Below are positions 1 through 6,514 of a stretch of 17,488 bases of DNA, one piece after another. Source of the stretch: Desulfovibrio sp. UBA4079. GTDB lineage: Bacteria > Desulfobacterota > Desulfovibrionia > Desulfovibrionales > Desulfovibrionaceae. Below the pieces are notes generated by a model. That model saw only the letters and a program-made list of their open reading frames with translations. It was not told where the DNA came from and did no database searches. The DNA is taken from positions 9,035-26,522 of the forward strand of contig DFYP01000141.1 in the NCBI GenBank assembly GCA_002382645.1. Reading direction: 5' to 3'. Position 1 is the stretch's first letter. The number at the start of each line of letters is the position of its first letter. The translations under genes were made by a program, and so were the position numbers.

Positions 1-1
1 G

Positions 2-937
2 GAGGACTACCTCCAGGGCATGGCCGAGCTGGGCCAGCAGCTCTCCGACGAGGACTGCCCCGGGTTCTACGTGCCCGTGGACCGCAAGGACGCCGAAATC
101 CTCTTCTTTCCCAACTCCAAGGAGGTCTACGGCGACTTCGAGGACCAGTTCTGGTGGTGGAAGATCTTCTACGCCGCGCAGGAGAACTGGACCGTGCCCT
201 CGGAGGGCTGGGAGGCCGTGGATTGGGCCCTGTTCACCGGCAACTACGACGGCATCCGGGCCCTGGCCGAGCGCAAGATCGCGTACATGAAGCAGCACAA
301 CATCCGGCGCATGATCATGCCGGACTGCGGGGGCGGGTCCTACGGCTGCCGCACGGGCATGAAGTTCTGCATCGAGCTCAACGAGGAGAACAAGGTCAAC
401 TTCATCTACCTCTACGAGTACCTCAAGGAGCTCATCGAGCAGGGCCGGATCAGGCTGGACAAGAGCGTGCACGCGGGCAGGCTTTTCACCTGGCACGACT
501 CCTGTAAGCACGGCCGGGAGCTGCTGAAGCACTACGGCCAGGCCTTTTTCGACGAGCCGCGCTGGATCCTCTCCCAGTGCGTGGACGACTTCGTGGAGAT
601 GACGCCCACGCGCGAGGCCAACTACTGCTGCGGCGCGGGCGGGGGCAACTGGCCGGGCCCCTTCGAGAAGCAGTCGGCCTTCCACGGGCGTTTCAAGGCC
701 GACCAGATCCGGCGCAGCGGCGCGGACGTGGTGGTGGTCGGCTGCTCCAACTGCCGGGACCAGATCATGAAGCGCCTGCCCAAGTACTACAAGGACCTGA
801 AATACGAAGTGAAGTACATCTGGCAGGTGGTGGCCGAGGCCCTGGTCATCGAGCCCTGGGCCCAGCCGGCCGTGGAGCAGGCCGCGGCCCAGGCCGCGGC
901 CCAGTGGCAGGCCTTCGACATCAGTCCCGAAGTCTGA
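2..937 (+). CDS. HdrD/DsrK-type CCG-domain (Fe-S) protein, 3' part
   Basis: The reading frame is open from base 2, so the true start lies upstream of the window; an internal ATG at 20 is probably not the start. The visible C-terminal part carries a cysteine-rich CCG domain of the kind found in HdrB/HdrD, DsrK, TmcB and HmcF. Numbered from the Met at base 20, it shows C162, C203-C204 followed by GAGGG, and C242-x2-C245. In that family the domain binds an unusual [4Fe-4S] cluster used in thiol/disulfide or membrane redox chemistry. The upstream half looks like a first CCG domain that has decayed: only C103 and C110 remain around DCGGGSYGC, without a CC pair. The C-terminus ends in an Ala/Gln-rich tail (about residues 282-297). 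In Desulfovibrio such proteins are usually cytoplasmic subunits of transmembrane redox complexes. I cannot tell which complex without the upstream genes. The family call is firm; the specific role is open. Confidence 0.8.
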   Translation, partial: EDYLQGMAELGQQLSDEDCPGFYVPVDRKDAEILFFPNSKEVYGDFEDQFWWWKIFYAAQENWTVPSEGWEAVDWALFTGNYDGIRALAERKIAYMKQHNIRRMIMPDCGGGSYGCRTGMKFCIELNEENKVNFIYLYEYLKELIEQGRIRLDKSVHAGRLFTWHDSCKHGRELLKHYGQAFFDEPRWILSQCVDDFVEMTPTREANYCCGAGGGNWPGPFEKQSAFHGRFKADQIRRSGADVVVVGCSNCRDQIMKRLPKYYKDLKYEVKYIWQVVAEALVIEPWAQPAVEQAAAQAAAQWQAFDISPEV

Positions 938-953
938 ACCGGCCGGACAAAGA

Positions 954-996
954 ACAACGGGGCACAGCAGTTTTGCCGTGCCCCGTTGTCGTTTTC
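954..996. terminator. Rho-independent terminator, probably bidirectional
   Basis: A perfect 12-bp inverted repeat, ACAACGGGGCAC at 954-965 and its complement at 978-989, encloses a 12-nt loop. On the plus strand it is followed by CGTTTTC, and on the minus strand by TTCTTTGT. It starts 17 bp after the stop of the CCG-domain gene and lies 8 bp past the 3' end of the minus-strand tRNA-Ala. It can therefore end transcripts arriving from both sides. The T tracts are moderate on each strand. Confidence 0.8.
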
Positions 997-1072
997 TGGT
1001 GGAGACGATCGGGATTGAACCGACGACCTATGCGTTGCGAACGCATCGCTCTCCCAGCTGAGCTACGTCCCC
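997..1072 (-). tRNA. tRNA-Ala (anticodon CGC)
   Basis: The reverse complement folds as a full 76-nt cloverleaf. The acceptor stem is GGGGACG/CGTCTCC, the D stem GCTC/GAGC, and the anticodon stem ATGCG/CGCAT with loop TTCGCAA. The T arm is GTCGG-TTCAATC-CCGAT, and ACCA is encoded at the 3' end. The anticodon CGC reads GCG (Ala). Identity is supported independently by the G3:U70 wobble pair, the classic recognition element of alanyl-tRNA synthetase. The gene lies 15 bp downstream of the glycosyltransferase stop on the same strand and may have its own promoter there. Confidence 0.96.
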
Positions 1073-1084
1073 GGGAAGGTCTGC

Positions 1085-1113
1085 CCTTTACCCGTTTTCG
1101 GGCCGGACCTCAA
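1085..1113 (-). promoter_or_regulatory. Candidate sigma-70 promoter for tRNA-Ala
   Basis: On the minus strand TTGAGG (1113-1108) and TAAAGG (1090-1085) are separated by exactly 17 bp and lie 13 bp upstream of the tRNA 5' end. The -10 hexamer contains the TAA stop codon of the upstream glycosyltransferase gene. Judged by eye against TTGACA/TATAAT only. Confidence 0.4.
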
Positions 1114-2638
1114 GTCCCTTGTGGGCTGAAACGAGGGTTCGGTCAAGACCCGCGGCCGCCAGGACTTTGGCGGCCCGGTGGGCGTAGGTGTGCCCGGCCA
1201 GGATCGTTTCGCGCCACTGCCGCGCCAGGGCCCGCTTTTCCGGCGAATCCCCGGCTAGGCGGCTGAACAGGGCGGGCAGTTCCTCGGCCCGGGCAAAGGC
1301 CACGGCCCGGACCAGCTCCTCCGGGAAGATATCCAGGCCCGGGTTGGCGTCCGTGAGCAGGAATCCCCCGGCGGTCCAGACGTCGAAGTGGCGCTGGGTC
1401 AGGCCCGAGGGCAGGAGCATGCCCGTGATGTTCAGGGAGCAGGCCGCATGCCGGTACACGGCCGCGAGCCCGCCATAGTAGTCCACGGGCGGCCGCAGGT
1501 CGGCCCCGGGCAGAAGCTCCTGCCAGCCCGGGTCGCCGATCACGGTGAGGGCCGGGCCCGCGGCCCGCAGACAGAGGGTCCGCCAGGCCAGGCCGCTCTG
1601 GTCCGCGCCCAGGCCCGCGGCGCGCACCACGTTGCCCGGCCAGGGCCGGTCGATGCCCAGGCGCTTGAGCCACCAGCCGAAGTGCGGCCGGGTGCCCTGG
1701 GCCAGCAGGGTTCCGGCCAGGGCCAAGTTCTCGGGCGCGCTACGGGCCCCGGCGAAGAATCCGTCCCGGTCCGGGAAGACCGAGCGGCCCACGAACACGA
1801 GGCGGTCCTCCAGCCCCCGGGCCTGGGCGGGCAGGGGGCCGTCCCCGGAAAATCCCGGGTCCGCGGCCAGGGGCAGGTGGAGCACCTGTTCGGCGCCCAG
1901 GCGCTTGAGCGGCTCCACGAACCAGTGGTCCGTGACCAGGATCAGGGCCTGGGTCCAGAACCGGGACTTGATCCGGGTGAGCAGGTGAAAGGGGTTGTCC
2001 ACGCACCAGACCGCCACCCGGACCCCGGCCTGGCGCAGGAGGTGAAAGGTTTCGCCGAACGGGTCCAGGCCCCGGAAGTTCACCGAGACGTAGAGCGCGG
2101 GCCGTTCCCGGCGCAGCAGCTCCGGGACCAGGCCCGGGTCGTCCGGGATGAGCCTGGCCGGGAACCCCAGGCTTCCGAAGGCCCTGGAGAGTTCGGGCAG
2201 GAGCAGGGCCTGCTCGTCCCCGGGCAGCCAGGCCGTGGCCTGCTGCGGTCCGGCCCCCCCCAGGGCCAGGCCCAGCCGGGCCCAGAGCGGACCCCAGAAC
2301 CCGGGGTGCAGGCGCATGCCCTGGCGGAACCAGAACACCCGGTCCCGGCGCAGCCGCTCCGGGGCCACATCCTCCAGGGCCAGGCGGCGGAAATTCGGGG
2401 GAATGGCCGCAACGAATTCCGGCCCCAGGGCGGCCTCGGTCCCCGGGCACTCCAGGAAGTCCGCGCCCGCGGCTGCTTCCGGGAACCACTCCGCCAGGCG
2501 TTCCGGCTCCGGGCCCAGGCCCAGGAACAGGGGCGGCCCGTCCCCGCCCAGCCGGTCAAAGGCCTCGGGACCGGAATCCAGGGTCCGGGGGCGGCCGGTC
2601 TCGTCCAGGATCTCTCGGCGTTGGGGGCGTTGGGGCAT
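1088..2638 (-). CDS. CgeB-like / DUF3880 glycosyltransferase family protein
   Basis: This 516-aa protein resembles the DUF3880 plus Glyco_trans_1_2 family, also annotated as spore maturation protein CgeB-like. The N-terminal half (about 30-300) contains the family-type segments WCVDNPFHLL at 211-220 and a VTDHWFVEPLKRLGA stretch at 235-249. The C-terminal GT-B half has SLNITGMLLPSGLTQRHFDV at 401-420, then WTAGGFLLTD ending at 430, the usual donor-nucleotide-sugar side of such enzymes. No signal peptide or membrane helix is visible, so it should be cytoplasmic. The ATG at 2638 has a GGAG 6 nt upstream. In related bacteria these enzymes often modify flagellin or surface glycans; nothing nearby fixes the substrate. 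It is divergent from rlmE with 56 bp between starts and lies directly upstream of tRNA-Ala on the same strand. Confidence 0.8.
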   Translation of the reverse strand: MPQRPQRREILDETGRPRTLDSGPEAFDRLGGDGPPLFLGLGPEPERLAEWFPEAAAGADFLECPGTEAALGPEFVAAIPPNFRRLALEDVAPERLRRDRVFWFRQGMRLHPGFWGPLWARLGLALGGAGPQQATAWLPGDEQALLLPELSRAFGSLGFPARLIPDDPGLVPELLRRERPALYVSVNFRGLDPFGETFHLLRQAGVRVAVWCVDNPFHLLTRIKSRFWTQALILVTDHWFVEPLKRLGAEQVLHLPLAADPGFSGDGPLPAQARGLEDRLVFVGRSVFPDRDGFFAGARSAPENLALAGTLLAQGTRPHFGWWLKRLGIDRPWPGNVVRAAGLGADQSGLAWRTLCLRAAGPALTVIGDPGWQELLPGADLRPPVDYYGGLAAVYRHAACSLNITGMLLPSGLTQRHFDVWTAGGFLLTDANPGLDIFPEELVRAVAFARAEELPALFSRLAGDSPEKRALARQWRETILAGHTYAHRAAKVLAAAGLDRTLVSAHKGLEVRPENG

Positions 2639-2649
2639 GAGGCTCCGTC

Positions 2650-2678
2650 TTGGCTTGCGGCCTGGTTTGGGCTATATC
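2650..2678 (+). promoter_or_regulatory. Candidate sigma-70 promoter for rlmE
   Basis: TTGGCT at 2650-2655, a 17-bp spacer and TATATC at 2673-2678 lie in the 56-bp divergent gap. The -10 ends 16 bp before the rlmE ATG, so the leader would be only about 10 nt and the ribosome binding site is weak. Judged by eye only. Confidence 0.4.
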
Positions 2679-2694
2679 CCGGCGCTGGGACGCC

Positions 2695-3294
2695 ATGAAG
2701 AAATACCGGGATCACTACTTCTTGAAGGCCAAGCAGGAGAACTATCCTGCCCGCTCGGTCTACAAGCTCCAAGAAATAGACAAGCGCTTCACGCTTTTCA
2801 AGCCCGGACAGAAGGTCTTGGACCTGGGAGCGGCCCCGGGCTCCTGGACCCTCTGGGCCGCCCAGAAGGTGGGCGGCTCGGGCAGGGTGCTCGGCGTGGA
2901 CCTCCAGGACACGCGCCAGGCCTTTCCGGCCAACGCCCGTTTTCTCCGGCAGGACGTGTTTTCGGACGATCCCGCGCTCCTGGAGGCCATGGAGGGCCTG
3001 GCCCCGTTCGACGTGGTCCTGAGCGACATGGCCCCGAGCACCACGGGCATCAAGTTCACGGACCAGGTCCGCTCCCTGGAACTCTGCGAGCGGGCCCGGG
3101 ACTTGGCCCTGCGCTGGCTGGCGCCGGGAGGGTCGTTCGTGGCCAAGATTTTCGAGGGCCCGGACGTGAAGGCCTACACCGACGGTCTGCGCCCTCTGTT
3201 CGAAACGGTCAAGGGCTTCAAGCCCAAAAGCTCGCGTTCCGAAAGCAAGGAGACCTTCGTGGTAGGGCTTGGCTTTCGGGGCCAGCCGGAGTAA
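2695..3294 (+). CDS. rlmE: 23S rRNA (uridine-2'-O-)-methyltransferase RlmE (FtsJ/RrmJ)
   Basis: RlmE 2'-O-methylates U2552 in the A loop of 23S rRNA using S-adenosylmethionine, a late step of 50S maturation. The 199-aa protein matches the usual size of about 200. The SAM-binding loop is LDLGAAPGSW (42-51). The family's K-D-K-E catalytic tetrad is visible as K24 (VYKLQEI), D111 (LSDMAP), K151 (VAKIFEG) and E186 (SKETFVV). I chose the ATG at 2695 because the protein then begins MKKYRDHYFLKAK, as homologues do; the in-frame start at 2650 would add 15 unrelated residues and remove the leader. The neighbours downstream are yebC and ruvCAB. Confidence 0.95.
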   Translation: MKKYRDHYFLKAKQENYPARSVYKLQEIDKRFTLFKPGQKVLDLGAAPGSWTLWAAQKVGGSGRVLGVDLQDTRQAFPANARFLRQDVFSDDPALLEAMEGLAPFDVVLSDMAPSTTGIKFTDQVRSLELCERARDLALRWLAPGGSFVAKIFEGPDVKAYTDGLRPLFETVKGFKPKSSRSESKETFVVGLGFRGQPE

Positions 3295-3351
3295 ACACAG
3301 CCCACGTTCCCATCCAGACAGTCTCCCGCCGAGGGATAATTCGGAGGCATT

Positions 3352-4092
3352 ATGTCCGGACACAGCAAATGGTCCAACATCCAGCACCGCAAGGGGCGGC
3401 AGGACGCCAAGAAAGCCAAGTTCTTCACCAAGGCGGCCAAGGACATCATCCTGGCGGCCAAGGCCGGAGGCGGCGACCCCTCGCACAACTCGAGCCTGCG
3501 CCTGGCCATCGCCAAGGCCAAGGCCGTGAACCTGCCCAACGACAGGATCGAGAACGCCATCAAGAAGGGCACCGGCGAATTGGCCGGCGGCGACTTCCAG
3601 GAGGTCATGTACGAGGGCTACGCCCCGGGCGGCGTGGCCATTCTGGTGGAGGCGGCCACGGACAACCGGAACCGCACCGTGGCCGACATCCGCCACGTCA
3701 TGTCCAAGAACGGCGGGAACATGGGCGAGGCCGGCTGCGTGGCCTGGATGTTCGACAAGAAGGGCGTGCTGGTCTTTCCCAAGGCCGGCAACACCGAGGA
3801 CGAACTCCTGGAACTCGGTCTTGAGGCCGGGGCCGAGGACGTGCGCGACGAGGGCGAGGCCTTCGAGGTGCACACCGCGCCCGAGGACTTCGCCGCGGTC
3901 CAGAAGGCCTTCGAGGACGCCGGCAAGAAGATGGAGAGCGCCGAGCTGGCCATGGTGCCCAAGAATCTCGTGCCCGTGGACGCGGCCATGGCCCAGAGGG
4001 TCATGACCCTCATCGACGCCCTGGAGGACAACGACGACGTGCAGAACGTGTACGTCAACGCGGACTTCCCGGACGATTTCGTGGCCGACTAG
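3352..4092 (+). CDS. yebC: YebC/PmpR-type (DUF28, TACO1-like) regulator
   Basis: The 246-aa protein begins with the family signature MSGHSKWSNIQHRKGRQDAK and contains the conserved EGYAPGG block (around residue 87) and an NGGNMGEAGCVAWMF block. Length is standard. YebC proteins were described as transcriptional regulators, and bacterial and mitochondrial (TACO1) members are now linked to translation, including relief of stalling at proline stretches. GGAGG sits 6 nt before the ATG at 3352. It starts the block yebC-ruvC-ruvA-ruvB, with only 1 nt between its stop and the ruvC ATG, so translational coupling is likely. A GATAAT at 3335-3340 could be a -10 element but lacks a convincing -35. Confidence 0.95.
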   Translation: MSGHSKWSNIQHRKGRQDAKKAKFFTKAAKDIILAAKAGGGDPSHNSSLRLAIAKAKAVNLPNDRIENAIKKGTGELAGGDFQEVMYEGYAPGGVAILVEAATDNRNRTVADIRHVMSKNGGNMGEAGCVAWMFDKKGVLVFPKAGNTEDELLELGLEAGAEDVRDEGEAFEVHTAPEDFAAVQKAFEDAGKKMESAELAMVPKNLVPVDAAMAQRVMTLIDALEDNDDVQNVYVNADFPDDFVAD

Positions 4093-4093
4093 C

Positions 4094-4594
4094 ATGGCCG
4101 GCGTGGTGGTCCTGGGGCTGGACCCGGGTTCCCGGGTCACGGGCTTCGGCGTGGTGGCCGAGGTCTCGGGCCAGGCCCGCCTGGTGGAAGCCGGGACCAT
4201 CCGCACCGGGGACAAGGACATGGCCGCCCGGCTGGGGATCATCTTCAGCAAGGTGGCCGCGGTCATCGAGCGCCACGGCCCGGCCGAGGCCGCCATGGAG
4301 AACGTCTTCGTGGCCGAGAACACCGCCTCGGCCCTCAAGCTGGGCCAGGCCCGGGGCGCGGCCCTGGCCGCCTGCGGCGTGGCCGGGCTTTCCGTGGCCG
4401 GGTACGAGCCCTCCAAGGTCAAGAAGAGCCTGGTGGGCGTGGGCTCGGCCGACAAGAAGCAGGTGGCCTTCATGGTCGCCCGCGTGCTCGGGGTCAAGGA
4501 CCCGGACTGGGCCCTGGACGCCAGCGACGCCCTGGCCGTGGCCGTCTGCCACTTGAACGAGCGGCGTATGCGCAAGCTGGCGGGGATCGCATGA
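4094..4594 (+). CDS. ruvC: Holliday junction endonuclease RuvC
   Basis: RuvC is the dimeric, Mg2+-dependent resolvase that cuts Holliday junctions at the end of homologous recombination, working with RuvAB. The 166-aa protein has the RNase H-like fold signature LGLDPGSRVTGFGVV and all four acidic catalytic residues: D10, E69 (in AMENVF), D142 and D145 (in DASDALAVAVCH). Length is typical. It starts 1 nt after the yebC stop, and its last 4 nt overlap ruvA through an ATGA junction, which ties expression of the Ruv proteins together. Confidence 0.96.
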   Translation: MAGVVVLGLDPGSRVTGFGVVAEVSGQARLVEAGTIRTGDKDMAARLGIIFSKVAAVIERHGPAEAAMENVFVAENTASALKLGQARGAALAACGVAGLSVAGYEPSKVKKSLVGVGSADKKQVAFMVARVLGVKDPDWALDASDALAVAVCHLNERRMRKLAGIA

Positions 4595-5205
4595 TCGCCT
4601 ATCTCGAAGGACGCCTGCTGGAGCTTTCCGAAAAGACCTGCCTGCTGGTCACAGAGGGCGGGGTGGGCTACGAGGTCTTCATGCCCAGCTCGGCGCTGTC
4701 GAAGCTCCCGGCCCTGGGCGGGCAGGCCGCGCTCTTCGTGCACACGGTGATCCGCGAGGACGCCATCGATCTCTACGGCTTTCTTTCCTCCGAGGACCGC
4801 GAGGTCTTCCGCACGCTCATCTCCATCGACAAGCTCGGGCCCAAGAAGGCCCTGGCCATCCTGGCCCAGTTCAGCCCCGAGCACCTGCGCGAGATCGCCT
4901 TCCGCGAGGACGACGCCACCCTGGCCACGGTGCCGGGCATCGGGCCCAAGTCGGCCCGCCAGATCCTCTGGTTCCTCAAGGACAAGGTCGCCAAGATCAA
5001 GGGCCCCCTGGGCAAGGCCCCCAAGGGCGCGGCGGCCCGTCCGGCGGACGAATATCTGGACGCCCTTGCCGGGCTCAAGAACCTGGGGTACTCCGAAGAG
5101 GAGGTCAGGCCCATGCTCCAGGAGATCTTCGGCGAAGAGCCTGACCAAGACGCCGCCGGAGCCATCCGCGCGGCCCTCAAGAGGATCGCTTCGGCACGAA
5201 AATGA
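4591..5205 (+). CDS. ruvA: Holliday junction DNA helicase subunit RuvA
   Basis: RuvA binds the Holliday junction as a tetramer and loads RuvB for branch migration. The 204-aa protein shows the N-terminal OB-fold (1-62) with the acidic pin residues E56-D57 in HTVIREDAIDLYGF. Two helix-hairpin-helix motifs follow, IDKLGPKKALAIL (79-91) and VPGIGPKSARQIL (114-126). A flexible K/A/P-rich linker (about 137-152) leads to the RuvB-binding domain III (about 154-203). It overlaps ruvC by 4 nt at its start and ruvB by 4 nt at its end, both as ATGA. Confidence 0.96.
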   Translation: MIAYLEGRLLELSEKTCLLVTEGGVGYEVFMPSSALSKLPALGGQAALFVHTVIREDAIDLYGFLSSEDREVFRTLISIDKLGPKKALAILAQFSPEHLREIAFREDDATLATVPGIGPKSARQILWFLKDKVAKIKGPLGKAPKGAAARPADEYLDALAGLKNLGYSEEEVRPMLQEIFGEEPDQDAAGAIRAALKRIASARK

Positions 5206-6185
5206 GCCACTGCCCGATCCCAGACGACACCATCCGTCCGAAACGGCTGGCCGATTTCATCGGCCACGACGATCTGCGCGCCAATCTGGAGGTCTTCGTG
5301 CAGGCCGCCCGCGAGCGCGGCAAGGCCCTGGACCACACCCTGTTCTACGGCAACCCCGGCCTGGGCAAGACCACCCTGGCCCAGATCATGGCCGCGGAGA
5401 TGGGCGTGAACATCGTCTCCACCTCGGGCCCGGTCATGGAGCGCACCGGCGACCTGGCCGCGGTGCTCACCAACCTTTCGCGCAACGACATCCTGTTCAT
5501 CGACGAGATCCACCGCATGCCGGCCAGCGTGGAGGAGGTCCTCTATCCGGCCATGGAGGACAACAAGATCGACCTGATCATCGGCGCGGGCCCGGGCGCG
5601 CGCACGGTGAAGATCGACCTGGAGCCCTTCACCCTGGTGGGCGCCACCACGCGCCTCGGGCTGCTCACCTCGCCCCTGCGCGACCGCTTCGGCTGCATCT
5701 TCCGCCTGGACTTCTACACCCCCGGCGACCTCACGCGCATCGTGCTGCGGGCCGCGCGCATCCTGGGCATCGAGGTGAACGAGGAGGGGGCCCAGGCCAT
5801 CGGCCGCCGCAGCCGGGGCACCCCGCGCATCGCCAACCGGCTCCTGCGGCGGGTGCGCGACTTCGCCCACGTCCAGGGCCGGGACGTGGTGGACCGCGAG
5901 ATGGCCGAGCAGGCCCTGGACCGCCTGGACGTGGACCCCTTCGGCCTGGACCAGATGGACCGCAAGATCCTCTCCGTGGTCATCGAGCAGTTCGGCGGCG
6001 GGCCGGTGGGGGCCAAGACCCTGGCCGTGGCCTGCTCCGAGGAGGTCAGGACCATCGAGGACATCTACGAGCCCTACCTCATCCAGTGCGGCTTTCTGAA
6101 GCGCACCCCCCGGGGCCGGGTGGCCACGGCCAAGGCCTACCAGCACGTCAAGGCCGCGCGCGAGTCCGGCGAGGGCCTGCTCTAG
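5202..6185 (+). CDS. ruvB: Holliday junction branch migration ATPase RuvB
   Basis: RuvB is the AAA+ hexameric motor that drives branch migration with RuvA. The 327-aa protein contains RPKRLADFIG near the start, Walker A GNPGLGKT (50-57), Walker B ILFIDEIHR with D101-E102, a sensor-1 type VGATTRLG, and the SPLRDRFG segment carrying the arginine finger. A C-terminal winged-helix domain ends in CGFLKRTPRGRVATAKAYQH. The length is slightly below the usual 330-350 because the N-terminal extension is short. No clear terminator follows. Confidence 0.97.
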   Translation: MSHCPIPDDTIRPKRLADFIGHDDLRANLEVFVQAARERGKALDHTLFYGNPGLGKTTLAQIMAAEMGVNIVSTSGPVMERTGDLAAVLTNLSRNDILFIDEIHRMPASVEEVLYPAMEDNKIDLIIGAGPGARTVKIDLEPFTLVGATTRLGLLTSPLRDRFGCIFRLDFYTPGDLTRIVLRAARILGIEVNEEGAQAIGRRSRGTPRIANRLLRRVRDFAHVQGRDVVDREMAEQALDRLDVDPFGLDQMDRKILSVVIEQFGGGPVGAKTLAVACSEEVRTIEDIYEPYLIQCGFLKRTPRGRVATAKAYQHVKAARESGEGLL

Positions 6186-6295
6186 CCATTACCTCTCGGC
6201 AATCATGGCCGGAACCGGTTTCTTTTTTCCTGGACCGGGAGTATGAGGCGGTCAGTCTTGCCGGGCCGCAGCGCCCGGAAGCCAGGAGGTGCCCC
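6186..6295 (+). other. Intergenic leader before tatA with a 6-bp hairpin
   Basis: This 110-bp gap separates ruvB from tatA. It holds an inverted repeat CCGGGC (6261-6266) / GCCCGG (6273-6278) with a 6-nt loop, ending 6 nt before the AGGAGGT ribosome binding site. There is no T run after it, so it is more likely leader structure than a terminator. A weak promoter-like pair, TTTCTT and TATGAG with a 17-bp spacer, lies upstream of the hairpin. Confidence 0.3.
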
Positions 6296-6475
6296 ATGAT
6301 CGGCGGATTGTTCCAACCCATGCATTTGTTCATTATTCTCATCGTCCTGCTTCTGGTCATGGGCCCGAGCAAGCTGCCGCAGCTGGGCGCCAGCCTGGGC
6401 AAGGCCCTGCGCGAGCTGCGCCGCTCCCTGGACAACCCGGAGCAGCCGGCCGACCAGGGCGACGTCAAGAAGTAA
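6296..6475 (+). CDS. tatA: Sec-independent translocase subunit TatA
   Basis: This 59-aa protein has the TatA/TatE layout. A short N-terminus is followed by one membrane helix (about residues 9-22, LFIILIVLLLVMG) and then the hinge-amphipathic helix PSKLPQLGASLGKALRELRR (24-43). The acidic tail is NPEQPADQGDVKK. TatA forms the protein-conducting assembly of the twin-arginine pathway that exports folded cofactor proteins. AGGAGGT sits 5 nt before the ATG. No tatB or tatC is next to it, so its partners must be elsewhere. The hinge has PSKLPQLG in place of the common GxxKLPxLG. The PRC/MgtE_N gene starts 39 bp downstream on the same strand. Confidence 0.92.
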   Translation: MIGGLFQPMHLFIILIVLLLVMGPSKLPQLGASLGKALRELRRSLDNPEQPADQGDVKK

Positions 6476-6514
6476 CTCCCCGGAATTCCCCTCTTCCTTC
6501 CCAAGGAGGCGGCC

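Noticed and set aside
3335..3340. GATAAT as a -10 box for yebC
   Set aside because: No hexamer resembling TTGACA occurs 16-18 bp upstream, so I did not list it as a promoter.
2080..5148. A 1022-codon open frame on the minus strand across rlmE, yebC, ruvC and ruvA
   Set aside because: It runs antisense to four firmly identified genes, its product is low-complexity and matches no family, and such frames are common at this GC content.
4094..6185. ruvCAB as an unusual recombination system
   Set aside because: The order, overlaps and catalytic residues are all standard for bacterial Holliday junction processing.
6206..6232. Possible terminator after ruvB (CCGGAACCGG followed by a T-rich run)
   Set aside because: The repeat is a short palindrome with no room for a loop, so no stable stem precedes the T tract.
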